Assembly: GCF_000024405.1 (NCBI RefSeq)
Contig: NC_013517.1
Coordinates: 310,001-374,000 of the forward strand
From: Sebaldella termitidis ATCC 33386
GTDB lineage: Bacteria > Fusobacteriota > Fusobacteriia > Fusobacteriales > Leptotrichiaceae
Reading direction: 5' to 3'
DNA length: 64,000 nucleotides
Of the stretch, positions 26,468 to 35,300 are shown in pieces (the stretch's first letter is position 1; every line of letters begins with the position of its first letter). Position numbers and translations under genes: made by a program. Under the pieces are notes generated by a model that made no database searches, was not told the origin of the DNA, and worked only from the letters and a program-made list of their open reading frames with translations.

Positions 26468-27286
26468 TTAATAACGTGTTCTTTTCAGCCAGTTTCTGAA
26501 ATATTCCCTGAACAGTTCGGGCTGTTCTATCTGCAGGTTATGCCCTGCCCCGTCAAGTATGGAAAAACCAGCACGAGGAAAATTATCAAGCAGTTTAAAC
26601 ATATCTTTGTAACCGACACTGTCATCCTGTCTTCCAGTGATTATAGCAGAAGGTTTATTATATGTAAGACTTTCAAAGTCGTTTTCAAAAGAAAAGCCAT
26701 ATCCATTCTCCCTATAACGGGCAAGAAAATCCTGATCGGCGATTTTAATTGACGGAAGTATATTAGTCCTATAGTCTGCCCATGTTTCATCTGTACTTAT
26801 AACAGCCATTTCGTTGAATTCCTTGATTTCATTCTCAAAATCTCCGGAATCAGTAATTTTTTCTGAAAAAACAACAGTAAAAGAGGGAAGATTTCTTTCA
26901 TTATAATCTGAAATAATGCACGGACACAGAAAAAATACTCCATCTGTCTGATGCTGCAGCTTTTTCAGTATTCCCATAGAAAGATAACAGCCGTATGATT
27001 CGGCAGCAAGCAAAAAGCTTTCTCCGTCAGTGATATAGTTAATAAATTCCAGAAGAACTTCCAGCATTATGTCTGCATTTTTTATCCAAGGTACGGCTTT
27101 TGTCTGCCCCATTCCCGGTAGATCAATATAAATTCGTTTATATTGTATTTTCTCCTCTTGAAACACAGGTTCAAGACAGCTTTTCATAAGATGATGATCT
27201 ACTGTATAACCGTGTATACAGATAACGGGTTTGCCTTCACCGCAGATCTCGTAATGAATATTCAGATCCTTTATTTTATATTCCAT
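26468..27286 (-). CDS. alpha/beta-hydrolase
   Basis: The 272-aa protein has an oxyanion region CIHGYTVDHH (23-32), a nucleophile elbow with Ser97 in AESYGCY (the first Gly of GxSxG is Ala), an acid in TGRQDDSVG and a His in DGAGHNLQIEQPE. It probably hydrolyses a small ester or amide or has a MhpC-like role. It is monocistronic on the minus strand; its A-rich upstream region suits a promoter, but none is clearly defined. Confidence 0.83.
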   Translation of the reverse strand: MEYKIKDLNIHYEICGEGKPVICIHGYTVDHHLMKSCLEPVFQEEKIQYKRIYIDLPGMGQTKAVPWIKNADIMLEVLLEFINYITDGESFLLAAESYGCYLSMGILKKLQHQTDGVFFLCPCIISDYNERNLPSFTVVFSEKITDSGDFENEIKEFNEMAVISTDETWADYRTNILPSIKIADQDFLARYRENGYGFSFENDFESLTYNKPSAIITGRQDDSVGYKDMFKLLDNFPRAGFSILDGAGHNLQIEQPELFREYFRNWLKRTRY

Positions 27287-27425
27287 ATTTCCTCCATATT
27301 AAAAAAAACTTTATTAATTATATATTATAGAGGAAAAAAGCCGTAAAATCAAATCTTACTGTTGTTTTTACCTAAAAATCAGAACTATATCAGTATATTT
27401 TTTGATATAATATTTAAATTTTAAA

Positions 27426-28208
27426 TTAAAAGCTTTTATTGCTTTCTGAAAGCACTTTCCAGCTTATATCAGGATAAGTGTATCGTCTTCTTTTTTGAGT
27501 TTTATTTTTAAAATTAACAGCCTTTTTAGGACAATACTGTATACATGCAGTACATTGTTCGCAATGATGTAAAAACTCAGGCTTTTTACCTTCCAGTTTT
27601 ATATTTTCCACCGGACAGACTTTTACACATATTCCGCAGGAAATACAGTCATCCGAGACATTGAAAAATTTATCCTTGGCAGGAACGGCCTTCATCTCTT
27701 TGTGATACCACCATTCTAACAGCGGATTTTTATTTCCGGTTTTGTTTTTATACTTATTTTTAATGTTTTCGATAATAGGAATAAGGTCTTTAGCAGATTT
27801 TTCAGTTATTTCCTTTACATTTTCTTTCATATTATACATAACTACATAGTTTGAGAACATTTTTAATTTTGCTGAATAGTCAAGGTGAACGCCTTTCTGC
27901 TCCAGAAGCTCCTTTAACTGTACGAATCCATTGCCTATAATGCTGCCGCATGTATTAACCGTATAATAATAGATGTCTTTATCTTCCGGCAGTATTAATT
28001 TTGAAATATAGTCAGCGACTTTGGCAGGAAGACCTGCAAAATATACAGGATATACAAAACCTATACTTTCATAGCTTCCTTCAAATTCATAAATGTGACT
28101 GCTCCCCATCGGAATGATTTCCGCGTTTGAAATATTTTCTGATATAGTTTTTGCTACTTTGAGATTATTTCCTGTGCCTGAAAAATAAAAAATTAGATTT
28201 TTTCCCAT
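27426..28208 (-). CDS. EFR1-family flavodoxin/ferredoxin protein
   Basis: In this 260-aa protein the N-terminal flavodoxin-like domain starts YFSGTGNNLKVAKTI (FMN-binding loop) and includes YPVYFAGLP. The C-terminal part has two 4Fe-4S motifs, CISCGICVKVCP and CEQCTACIQYCP. It should shuttle electrons between flavin and iron-sulfur partners in anaerobic metabolism. It stands 110 bp downstream of a MarR gene on the same strand, and each of the two genes is preceded by a copy of the same 25-bp dyad, so it is probably a MarR target. Confidence 0.85.
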   Translation of the reverse strand: MGKNLIFYFSGTGNNLKVAKTISENISNAEIIPMGSSHIYEFEGSYESIGFVYPVYFAGLPAKVADYISKLILPEDKDIYYYTVNTCGSIIGNGFVQLKELLEQKGVHLDYSAKLKMFSNYVVMYNMKENVKEITEKSAKDLIPIIENIKNKYKNKTGNKNPLLEWWYHKEMKAVPAKDKFFNVSDDCISCGICVKVCPVENIKLEGKKPEFLHHCEQCTACIQYCPKKAVNFKNKTQKRRRYTYPDISWKVLSESNKSF

Positions 28209-28261
28209 ATTTTTCTCCTTATAAAATAAATTTTAACTGTATCAAATATTTATTCAATACA

Positions 28262-28286
28262 ATAGTTAGTTCTGTGAATTAACTAT
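28262..28286. promoter_or_regulatory. MarR operator, site 1 (before the EFR1 gene)
   Basis: A 25-bp dyad of form ATAGTTAnTTC-3 bp-GAAnTAACTAT, nearly identical to the site upstream of marR at 28751. Confidence 0.75.
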
Positions 28287-28318
28287 TTTTATAAATTTTG
28301 AATAAAAAATTTTCATTT

Positions 28319-28726
28319 TTACTCAATAACCAGACATAATAAATGTACAAGCTGTTTGTATTCCTCTTCTGTGAGTTTTTCCGCAATATATTTTTCAAGA
28401 TCATTATGTGCCAGACGACAGCTGTTAAAAATTTTCAGACCATTTTTGGTAAGCTTTATATAAAATGTACGCTTATCTGTCATGGACTGCTCTTTATAAA
28501 CAAGATTCTGTTTTATTAATTTATTTACAATAGCAGTTATTGCAGGCTTGCTCAAATTTAATTTCTGGGCCAGCTCTCCGTAAGTAGGAGACTCCATATC
28601 GCCGATGACATCAATATACTGAAAGAAATTTACATTAATATTTTCTGCGTTATATTTTTCCAGCTCATGTATTTTATAGTTTAAAAATCTTTTGGAAAGA
28701 ATTTCAATAATATCTGCAAGTTTCAT
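28319..28726 (-). CDS. MarR-family transcriptional regulator
   Basis: The 135-aa winged-helix regulator has SPTYGELAQKLNLSKPAITAIVNKL (recognition helix, about residues 47-71) and a wing KEQSMTDKRTFYIKLTKNG. It probably represses itself and the downstream flavodoxin-ferredoxin gene through the paired dyads. The ligand is unknown, and no cysteine-based redox switch is evident. Confidence 0.88.
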   Translation of the reverse strand: MKLADIIEILSKRFLNYKIHELEKYNAENINVNFFQYIDVIGDMESPTYGELAQKLNLSKPAITAIVNKLIKQNLVYKEQSMTDKRTFYIKLTKNGLKIFNSCRLAHNDLEKYIAEKLTEEEYKQLVHLLCLVIE

Positions 28727-28750
28727 AATTATTCACCTGTTTTTACAAAA

Positions 28751-28775
28751 ATAGTTAATTCATTGAACTAATTAT
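28751..28775. promoter_or_regulatory. MarR operator, site 2 (before marR)
   Basis: A 25-bp dyad matching site 1 at 20 of 25 positions. It covers the likely promoter of marR 25 bp before its start. Confidence 0.75.
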
Positions 28776-28886
28776 ATTATAGATTTATGGTAATGTCAAC
28801 AGAAAAATAGAAAATTATTTAGAGGATCGTATTGTTTATGACTGGATATAGCAATAATAACTATATATTTTAAAAAAAGTGAAAAT

Positions 28887-28939
28887 AAAAAAATCCATAT
28901 AAAAAGCAGGTTATAAAAGCTATATACATGGATTTTTTA
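28887..28939 (-). terminator. terminator of the histidine phosphatase gene
   Basis: AAAAAATCCAT and ATGGATTTTTT arms flank the region just after the stop codon. A-run at the left gives U's on the minus-strand transcript. Confidence 0.75.
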
Positions 28940-28945
28940 TTATGA

Positions 28946-29653
28946 TTAGTTATCTATAAAAGAGGTATCTCCTACTTTTTCAAGGGAAAATTTTCCGTTT
29001 TCTATTTTTAGGATTGTGAGACTGCAGTTTGGAACAGTTTCTCCGTTATATTCATCCGGAATATACAAATGTAAAATAGTCGGTATTATGTTTCCATGTG
29101 AAACAACAAGAGCATTTCCTCCCCCTTTTTCAGCAGTATCCTTAATAAGGAAGTCAACGCCTTCTTTAGCACGTTTTAGGATATCATCATAATTTTCAGC
29201 TGTTTTTGCAGGATCATTTCGGGCAATTGAATCAGCAATTTCCCTGTCAGTGGTAAGAGCCGTGAATTCTTCCCAGTTTGAACGGTCAAGCCTGAATTCC
29301 ATATTTTTTTCCTCAAATAAAGGAACCCACATATTTACTTCGTCAATTCCTTCATAGCCTCCGTAATTCCATTCTCTGAGACCGAATACTTCCTGCAGCA
29401 CGGGTTTTTCATTTTTATTGGCACTAAGAATGAATCCGGCAGTATCGGCAGCCCTTTTGATATCACTGGAATAAGCGGTATTAAAAACAATGTCCTTTAT
29501 ACCTTCACCAACTTTTTTCGCCTGTGATATTCCGAGCTCGCTGAGAGGGCTGTCAGTCCAGCCGTGTACTTTAGCTTCCAGATTAGAGACAGTTTTTCCG
29601 TGCCTTACAATATAAAGAAATATTGGTTCGTTTTGACATTCTGATTTTTCCAT
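28946..29653 (-). CDS. histidine phosphatase (phosphoglycerate mutase-like)
   Basis: The 235-aa protein has the catalytic RHG motif (IVRHGKTVSN, residues 15-24), a conserved Arg in SDIKRAADTA, Glu in FGLREWNYG and a second His in VVSHGN. These form the phosphate pocket of branch-1 histidine phosphatases. The substrate (sugar phosphate, alpha-ribazole phosphate or similar) is not evident. AGGAAGAT precedes the start. Confidence 0.85.
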   Translation of the reverse strand: MEKSECQNEPIFLYIVRHGKTVSNLEAKVHGWTDSPLSELGISQAKKVGEGIKDIVFNTAYSSDIKRAADTAGFILSANKNEKPVLQEVFGLREWNYGGYEGIDEVNMWVPLFEEKNMEFRLDRSNWEEFTALTTDREIADSIARNDPAKTAENYDDILKRAKEGVDFLIKDTAEKGGGNALVVSHGNIIPTILHLYIPDEYNGETVPNCSLTILKIENGKFSLEKVGDTSFIDN

Positions 29654-30036
29654 ATCTTCCTCCCTGTATTAGAAAAATTTATTTGGCAGACTGATGGAAT
29701 ATATTCCAGAAAAACAGTCCGGCAGTATATTTTCTTAATAATTTTTACCTCATTTTCCGTGAGATTGCAACAGGAAATTCTGAATGGGACAGGATTTAGT
29801 ACTGTATATTATGGGGGAGGGATTTCCTTGATGTTATTGTTGTATGGTTTTACAGTTATTTAAAATTTTACTTGCAAAAATGATAAAACAGGGATGGGAT
29901 CAGAATTATAAGGGTGAAAAGCACTTAAGCAGTATCTCGAAATGTAAGAAAAGCTAATGCTTTGAGGAATGAGTTTTCATTTTTTTACATAATATATATA
30001 AAATGTTATAATCAAGGAAAAATATTGGAGGGGAAT
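29654..30036. other. 383-bp intergenic region, nothing recognised
   Basis: Only frames under 20 codons without matching ribosome sites occur. No clear hairpin or RNA family was seen. Confidence 0.5.
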
Positions 30037-30240
30037 ATGTCAGGAGTAAAAGGAAAGAGTGGAAGAAAGCCGGGATTTAAAAATCCAAATGCCGGAAGAC
30101 CGGAGAAATCAAAAGAAAATAAAAAAGTAACATTAAGTATCAGAATTAGTCCTGAAAATTTGAAATGGCTGAATGAGAATATAAAAAATAAATCAGAATA
30201 CATAGATAATTTATTGATAAATGAAAGAAACAAAAAATAA
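30037..30240 (+). CDS. small basic protein, ribbon-helix-helix-like
   Basis: The 67-aa protein has a basic Gly/Pro-rich N-terminal arm (GKSGRKPGFKNPNAGRP) followed by KKVTLSIRISPENLKWLNEN, the strand-helix-helix pattern of CopG/Arc DNA-binding proteins. GGAGGGG seven bases upstream fixes the start at 30037; frames extended upstream have no ribosome site. It could be a repressor of plasmid or phage origin. The next small ORF may be part of the same unit. Confidence 0.65.
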   Translation: MSGVKGKSGRKPGFKNPNAGRPEKSKENKKVTLSIRISPENLKWLNENIKNKSEYIDNLLINERNKK

Positions 30241-30316
30241 CTTAATTTTAATAAAAGTATTGCTTAAATTAAAATGTTGTGTTATATTATTGATATAAAT
30301 AAATGGAGGGATATCA

Positions 30317-30376
30317 ATGATATCAAAAGAAACAATATTTAACACATTATTTGAGGAAAATATGAGAGCAGATTAA
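30317..30376 (+). CDS. 19-aa mini-ORF (possible gene remnant)
   Basis: ATG at 30317 behind GGAGGG encodes MISKETIFNTLFEENMRAD and stops, followed after 17 bases by an intrinsic terminator. It reads like the N-terminus of a longer lost protein or a translated short peptide. There is no homology that I can name. Confidence 0.35.
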   Translation: MISKETIFNTLFEENMRAD

Positions 30377-30393
30377 TATGTGAAGCACCAAAG

Positions 30394-30421
30394 AAAGCTG
30401 GATGTGTTATCTAGCTTTTTT
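30394..30421 (+). terminator. intrinsic terminator
   Basis: AAAGCT with GAT pairs with ATC and AGCTTT, followed by T's. It ends the small-ORF unit. Confidence 0.7.
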
Positions 30422-30490
30422 ATATATATTCTGCTAAAATATTTTTAGGAATTTATAAAAGCCTGAAATTGCATAATTGGAGGAATACAG

Positions 30491-31168
30491 ATGTTTGAAA
30501 AAAAATTCAAAAAATACAAACAGACCTCGGATACTTTTCGAATAGGAATATTATTAAGTATGGCAGGGGGATTTACAGATGCCTATACTTTTGTTATAAG
30601 AGGAAATGTATTCGCAAATGCGCAGACAGGGAATATAGTTCTTTTAGGACTTAAACTCGTAGAAGCAAAATGGGGAGAAGCTGTTTTTTATCTTTTTCCG
30701 GTTTCGGCTTTTGTTCTGGGAATTTTAGCCGCCGAATTTATCAGGGCAAAACTTAAAGACAAGAAAAGAATACACTGGAGACAGATTGTCATTCTTATAG
30801 AAATTCTCGTATTGTTTTTCTCGGTCTTTGTACCTCAGGGAAACTATAATGTTGTTGTAAATATAGCAATTTCATTTATATGTTCGCTTCAGGTTCAGAG
30901 CTTCCGGAAAGTAAACGGTAATTTGTCTGCAACCACAATGTGTACAGGCAATTTGAGAAGCGGAACAGAGCAGCTGTATAAATATATAGTGCAGAAAGAC
31001 AGTGAGGCAAAAGAAAAATATATGATTTATTACGGATTAATACTGTTTTTTATAATCGGAGCAGTAATCGGAGCTCTTTTTACGGAAATACTGCGTGAAA
31101 AAGCATTATTTGTATGCTGCGGTATTTTAATAACAGTATTTGCTGTGATGTTTAGAGATGAAATGTAA
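30491..31168 (+). CDS. DUF1275 (YoaK-like) membrane protein
   Basis: This 225-aa protein has about six hydrophobic segments. The DUF1275 hallmarks are visible: AGGFTDAYTFVIRGNVFANAQTGNIVLLG near the N-terminus and FRKVNGNLSATTMCTGNLRSG in the middle. The function of the family is unknown; it is often a stand-alone inner-membrane protein. TTGGAGGAATACAG precedes the ATG. Confidence 0.85.
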   Translation: MFEKKFKKYKQTSDTFRIGILLSMAGGFTDAYTFVIRGNVFANAQTGNIVLLGLKLVEAKWGEAVFYLFPVSAFVLGILAAEFIRAKLKDKKRIHWRQIVILIEILVLFFSVFVPQGNYNVVVNIAISFICSLQVQSFRKVNGNLSATTMCTGNLRSGTEQLYKYIVQKDSEAKEKYMIYYGLILFFIIGAVIGALFTEILREKALFVCCGILITVFAVMFRDEM

Positions 31169-31365
31169 AATTATAAATTTTGAGATATAATTTAAAGGAA
31201 CAATGTGAAGAATAATGTCAGTAAAATGATGTTATTCTTTTTTAGTTTCTAGTATAAAGTAATTTACAGCATTGATAATGTCTGTCAATTAAAAGTCGAG
31301 AATAAAAAGCCAAAAATTTTAAAATAGAAAAATTATTAGTAGAAAATAGAAAAAGTTAAAATAAA

Positions 31366-31532
31366 ATTCGCACTTGTTGAATTTTACGAATATATTTATA
31401 TAAATATTGTACTAAAATAATTCTTTAAAGTCAATTTTAATATAAATAAAATATAAAAATAATAATTTGTCCGACTAATATTCAAGGCTTTATATGTCTA
31501 TTTTTCATTCGTAAAATTCAACAAATGCGAAT
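31366..31532. promoter_or_regulatory. putative invertible promoter element, copy 1
   Basis: Inverted repeats at 31366-31391 and 31507-31532 (26 bp, one mismatch) flank 115 bp. On the minus strand the centre holds TTGACT (31434-31429), 17 bp and TACAAT (31411-31406). A dyad TTTGTCCGACTAA lies at 31466-31478. A second element with the same layout is at 63817. The strong promoter points left, away from the secreted-protein/autotransporter operon that starts 46 bp after the right repeat. A weak rightward TTGTCC-17-TTATAT (31467-31495) is also present but is not conserved in the other copy. The layout fits a phase-variation switch in the OFF orientation; a MITE is the alternative. Confidence 0.65.
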
Positions 31533-31577
31533 ATTTAAATACATATATAGAGATTGTTATTTTGGAAGGGAGGTTTA

Positions 31578-31784
31578 ATGAAAAAGATTATAATTTTGAT
31601 GTCTATTATTGGGTGTTTTTCACTGGCAGCCAAAAAGAACGAAAAAACTCCTGAGATACCTGATATGAATGCACAAATGGAGAAAGCCGATAAAATAGAA
31701 AGCTATAGAGCCAAGAAAGATGTAGCATGGCATAAAACAGAATATAACAAGGTACTGAAATACCTTAACAAATCCAGAAAATAG
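31578..31784 (+). CDS. small secreted protein 1 of the autotransporter operon
   Basis: The 68-aa protein has a signal sequence (about 1-19, IIILMSIIGCFSLAA). The mature part is about 49 residues, lysine-rich and probably helical (MNAQMEKADKIESYRAKKDV). GGGAGG fixes ATG at 31578, not the ATG 24 bases upstream. It is the first gene behind the invertible-type element and is followed 8 bases later by the next small gene. There is no recognised family; it may assist or decorate the giant autotransporter. Confidence 0.7.
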   Translation: MKKIIILMSIIGCFSLAAKKNEKTPEIPDMNAQMEKADKIESYRAKKDVAWHKTEYNKVLKYLNKSRK

Positions 31785-31792
31785 GAGGCAGA

Positions 31793-32071
31793 ATGAAAAG
31801 GATGATTTTGATTTTTTCACTGTTAACACTGTCATTGATGGCTTTTGGCGAGGAAGTAAACGTAGACAGATCAGTGGAAGAAAGTATAACAAAGGACTAT
31901 GATCAGGACGGAGTTTATTCTTCATATGAAAAAGCTTTGAGAAGAGCTCAGGAGTCAGTATATGTAAAGCTTCCTGAAAAAAGAGGGTACTGGTATACAA
32001 TACTGGACAGAGTAAAAGCAGAGGAAGAGGAACTGATGCCGGAAGAAATTAACAGAATGAGAAGAAGGTAG
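31793..32071 (+). CDS. small secreted protein 2 with EF-hand-like loop
   Basis: The 92-aa protein has a signal peptide ending MAFGE (about residue 20). The mature sequence contains DYDQDGVYSSYE, which fits the canonical 12-residue calcium loop (D1, D3, D5, G6, S9, E12), followed by a helix EKALRRAQESVYVKL. The rest is charged (EEEELMPEEINRMRRR). A calcium-responsive role in envelope assembly is possible. AGGAGG lies five bases before the ATG. Confidence 0.7.
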   Translation: MKRMILIFSLLTLSLMAFGEEVNVDRSVEESITKDYDQDGVYSSYEKALRRAQESVYVKLPEKRGYWYTILDRVKAEEEELMPEEINRMRRR

Positions 32072-32087
32072 CACTTAGGGAGGAAAA

Positions 32088-32354
32088 ATGAAAAAAACAA
32101 TAATCTTGATATTTTTGACAGTAATGGGAACGATGCTTTATTCAGCGCCGACTTATGAATATAAAAGAGAATTAAGGGAAGGTGCAAGAGGAAAGTGGAC
32201 AAATCTGAGAAAACATCTGAACAGCGGTCAAAGACTGGAAAAAGAGCTTATAAAAGTAGATAAACAGATAGATAAAAAAGTAAATGAAATACAGGAAATA
32301 GAAGATTTATTATTCAGAATAGAGCAGTACAAAGCAGCAAATAATATAAGATAA
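32088..32354 (+). CDS. small secreted coiled-coil protein 3
   Basis: The 88-aa protein has a signal peptide (about 1-19, ending MLYSA). The mature 69 residues are strongly helical with heptad character (LEKELIKVDKQIDKKVNEIQ), recalling the short FadA-like coiled coils of fusobacteria, although FadA identity is not claimed. The gene ends 12 bases before the giant autotransporter, whose own mature N-terminus is also a predicted coiled coil, so a direct interaction is plausible. Confidence 0.7.
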   Translation: MKKTIILIFLTVMGTMLYSAPTYEYKRELREGARGKWTNLRKHLNSGQRLEKELIKVDKQIDKKVNEIQEIEDLLFRIEQYKAANNIR

Positions 32355-32366
32355 CAGGGAGGAATA

Positions 32367-35300
32367 ATGAAAAGAAATAAGAAATTATTAGTATCATTTC
32401 TAGCACTGAATGCGATACTAACATCTTACACACAGGCGGAAACGGTACAGTCCGCAAGATATGAGCGAATGTACAACAGTATAGTAAAAAATATGGAAAA
32501 AGGCAGTTCAAATGAAAAAACCTACCAAACAATAGAGAAAATATTAAATCAGAAAAATAAGGAATTAAAAGATTTGTATCTACAGGGAAATTATATAGTA
32601 AAGCCTGAATATCTGGAATGGCAGGTATTTTTTACAGGGTTTTATGATGAATACAGCGAAGGAAGAGATAATTCCCAAGAAAATGCAAGATATCACTCAA
32701 AGGTAACAGGTTATTATGATACAAACGGCAATTATATAGTAACAAGCGGAAGTATAAACGGACTGGCAGGAAAACCGCATCAATCATTACAACAGCCGAA
32801 AGAAATAGATTTGGGAATAGGGATACAGGTAAGAGAGCCAAACAGACAGCCAATATCTCTTGGTGTAGGAAAACCGTCAATGCCTTTAGTAACACCTATT
32901 ACACCAGGAAGCCCTTCGATAGCAGCTATTAATCCCGTATTACCGCCGCTGGCCTCTTTTTCAATACCGACAATATTAACTCCAACACCTCCAACGCCTG
33001 TAACTATAGCAGCACCAACGATAAGCACAGTAGTAGTAAGCAGTTTTTCTCCTGTAACACCGACTATTATTGTTCCATCAACATTTACTCCGCCAACACT
33101 GACTTTTATACCAAGTGGTTTTGGTCAATCACCATCTCCGGCATTTCATCCTAATAGCACTCCAATGATAGAAAATGTAAGTGCTAAAACTTTAGATCCT
33201 GGAGGAGTAACAATAGTAACAGGTGGCGCGGCTGGAACTTGGAATGGAAGAATACAATATGGGAATACTGCATATCCAACTGCACCTTGGAATACTTGGC
33301 AAACCAGTGCTGCTTCGTATGCATCTAATGGTAGTCCAAATGCAGTATTTAATTATGTTGATAATTACGATTATACTATTGAAGGAGATTGGACATTTAC
33401 AAATACAGGATCAACAAGAACAACTACAATGTTTTTAAGTTATAATCCATATGAAGTTGTTGCACCAGCAGGAAAAACGGTGGAATTTAAAGGGAACCTA
33501 ACTATGAACCACACAAATCCAACATTAAATTACATGACATTGGGATTTGAGCATCAGTTGTTATATGGAGATGGCGGCGGGAATACTGCATCAATGCTGA
33601 CAGGTTATTCAACATTACTAAATTCCGGGACTATCACTTTAAATAGTGGTCAAAATATGATTGCTATAATGATAGATTCAGAAGGAACCCAGTCTCCTTT
33701 AATGTCTTACACAATAAATAAAGGAACAATTGATATAAAAAGTACCCAGAGCATAGGTGTTGATTTTGGGCAGTATTTGAACAATGCTAGTATAGGGTCA
33801 GCTAATCCAAGAGTAACGGTAAGGCCGGGATATATATTGGTTGACGGGTCTGAAAATTATGGTATAAGGGTAGCAAATGTATTTACTGCTGATCCGACAT
33901 ATTATCGATATGCCAGTATAGACGGAACAAATCAGGGTAAAGGTGGAATAGTGGTTCAGGGAACGAAAAATGTTGGGTTATCACTATCTAAACAAATGGG
34001 AAGTAATCTGATAGGTAATATCTCTAACCTAAATATATCTGTAAATGGATCTGAGGGAATTGGAGTATTAAGAAGAAGTGATTATGCTCAAACAGGAAAT
34101 ATGGTTTTTACAGGAACTCATATTCAAACCCTTGATTTTGGAGCAAATGCGACAAAAAGTGTACTTTTAAGATCAGATAATGGAAATATAACATTAGATA
34201 GAAATATAACAATAAATAAAGGTTTAGGAAATAATGTAGTATTACAAGCAAATGGAGCAGGAACTTCTATTATTAACAATACATTGAGAACTATGACTTT
34301 GGATACAGGAGCAAAAACATCAATAGGATTACTGGCATCAGGAGGCGGATCTCTTGAAAATAAGGGAACTGTAGTCGTAACAGAAGAAAAGTCACAAGGA
34401 ATAGCAGTTTTAGGAGGAGCTTCAGGGGTAAATAGCGGAACTATAACTCTTAATGGAAAAGAAACGTTAGGAGTGAATAACTCGGGAACTTTTACAATGT
34501 CTAGTGGGACAATCACTTCAAAGGGAGAAAATTCAATAGGTGTTTATGCTTCAGGTACTACATCAAATACTACTGTAAGCGGCGGAAGTATAACTGCTGA
34601 AAATGGAGGGATAGGACTCTATTCCGGAGATAATGCTACAATAAACGTATCAGGATCAAATATAATAACTGCAAAAGCTGGCGGTTTAGCTTTCTATAAT
34701 CATGTTAATGGCGGAACAGTAACAGGGAAATATAATATAACAGCTCCGTCTACTTTAAAAGTGGAAGCAGGAGGAATGCTTCTTTATGCAAAAGTTACTT
34801 CATTATCTGGAATTACAAGCTTAGCAACAGCAATAAAGTCAGCCTTTATAGGTGCAGGAAATATGACAGCTAATATGGATCCAGGATCAAATATAATGTA
34901 TATAGATTCACCTGGAGGCACTGCAAGCATAAATAGTTTTGCCGGATTACCAAGTTTAACTACAGGGTTCTTTAGTTTTGTCGGAACTGGATATAATGAC
35001 TATGTAATGAATGGTTTTAATTTAACACTTGATAATACAGCGGAATCAAATTTAGATACAGGAGCATATGGAAAAATACAGTTTATCAATTCTGATATAA
35101 CAGTTGCAAGTAGTATAAATGTTGTAGGAACTCAAGCAGGTCAAGTAGCAGTTGCTCAGAAAAATAAAAGCGGAAGCATAACTCCGACTGACAGAAAGAT
35201 AATAAATAACGGAAATATTTTACTTTCAGGAGCAAATTCCACTGGTTTGGCAGGAGATTATATAACTATGACAAACAGCGGAACCGGAACTATAAAATTA

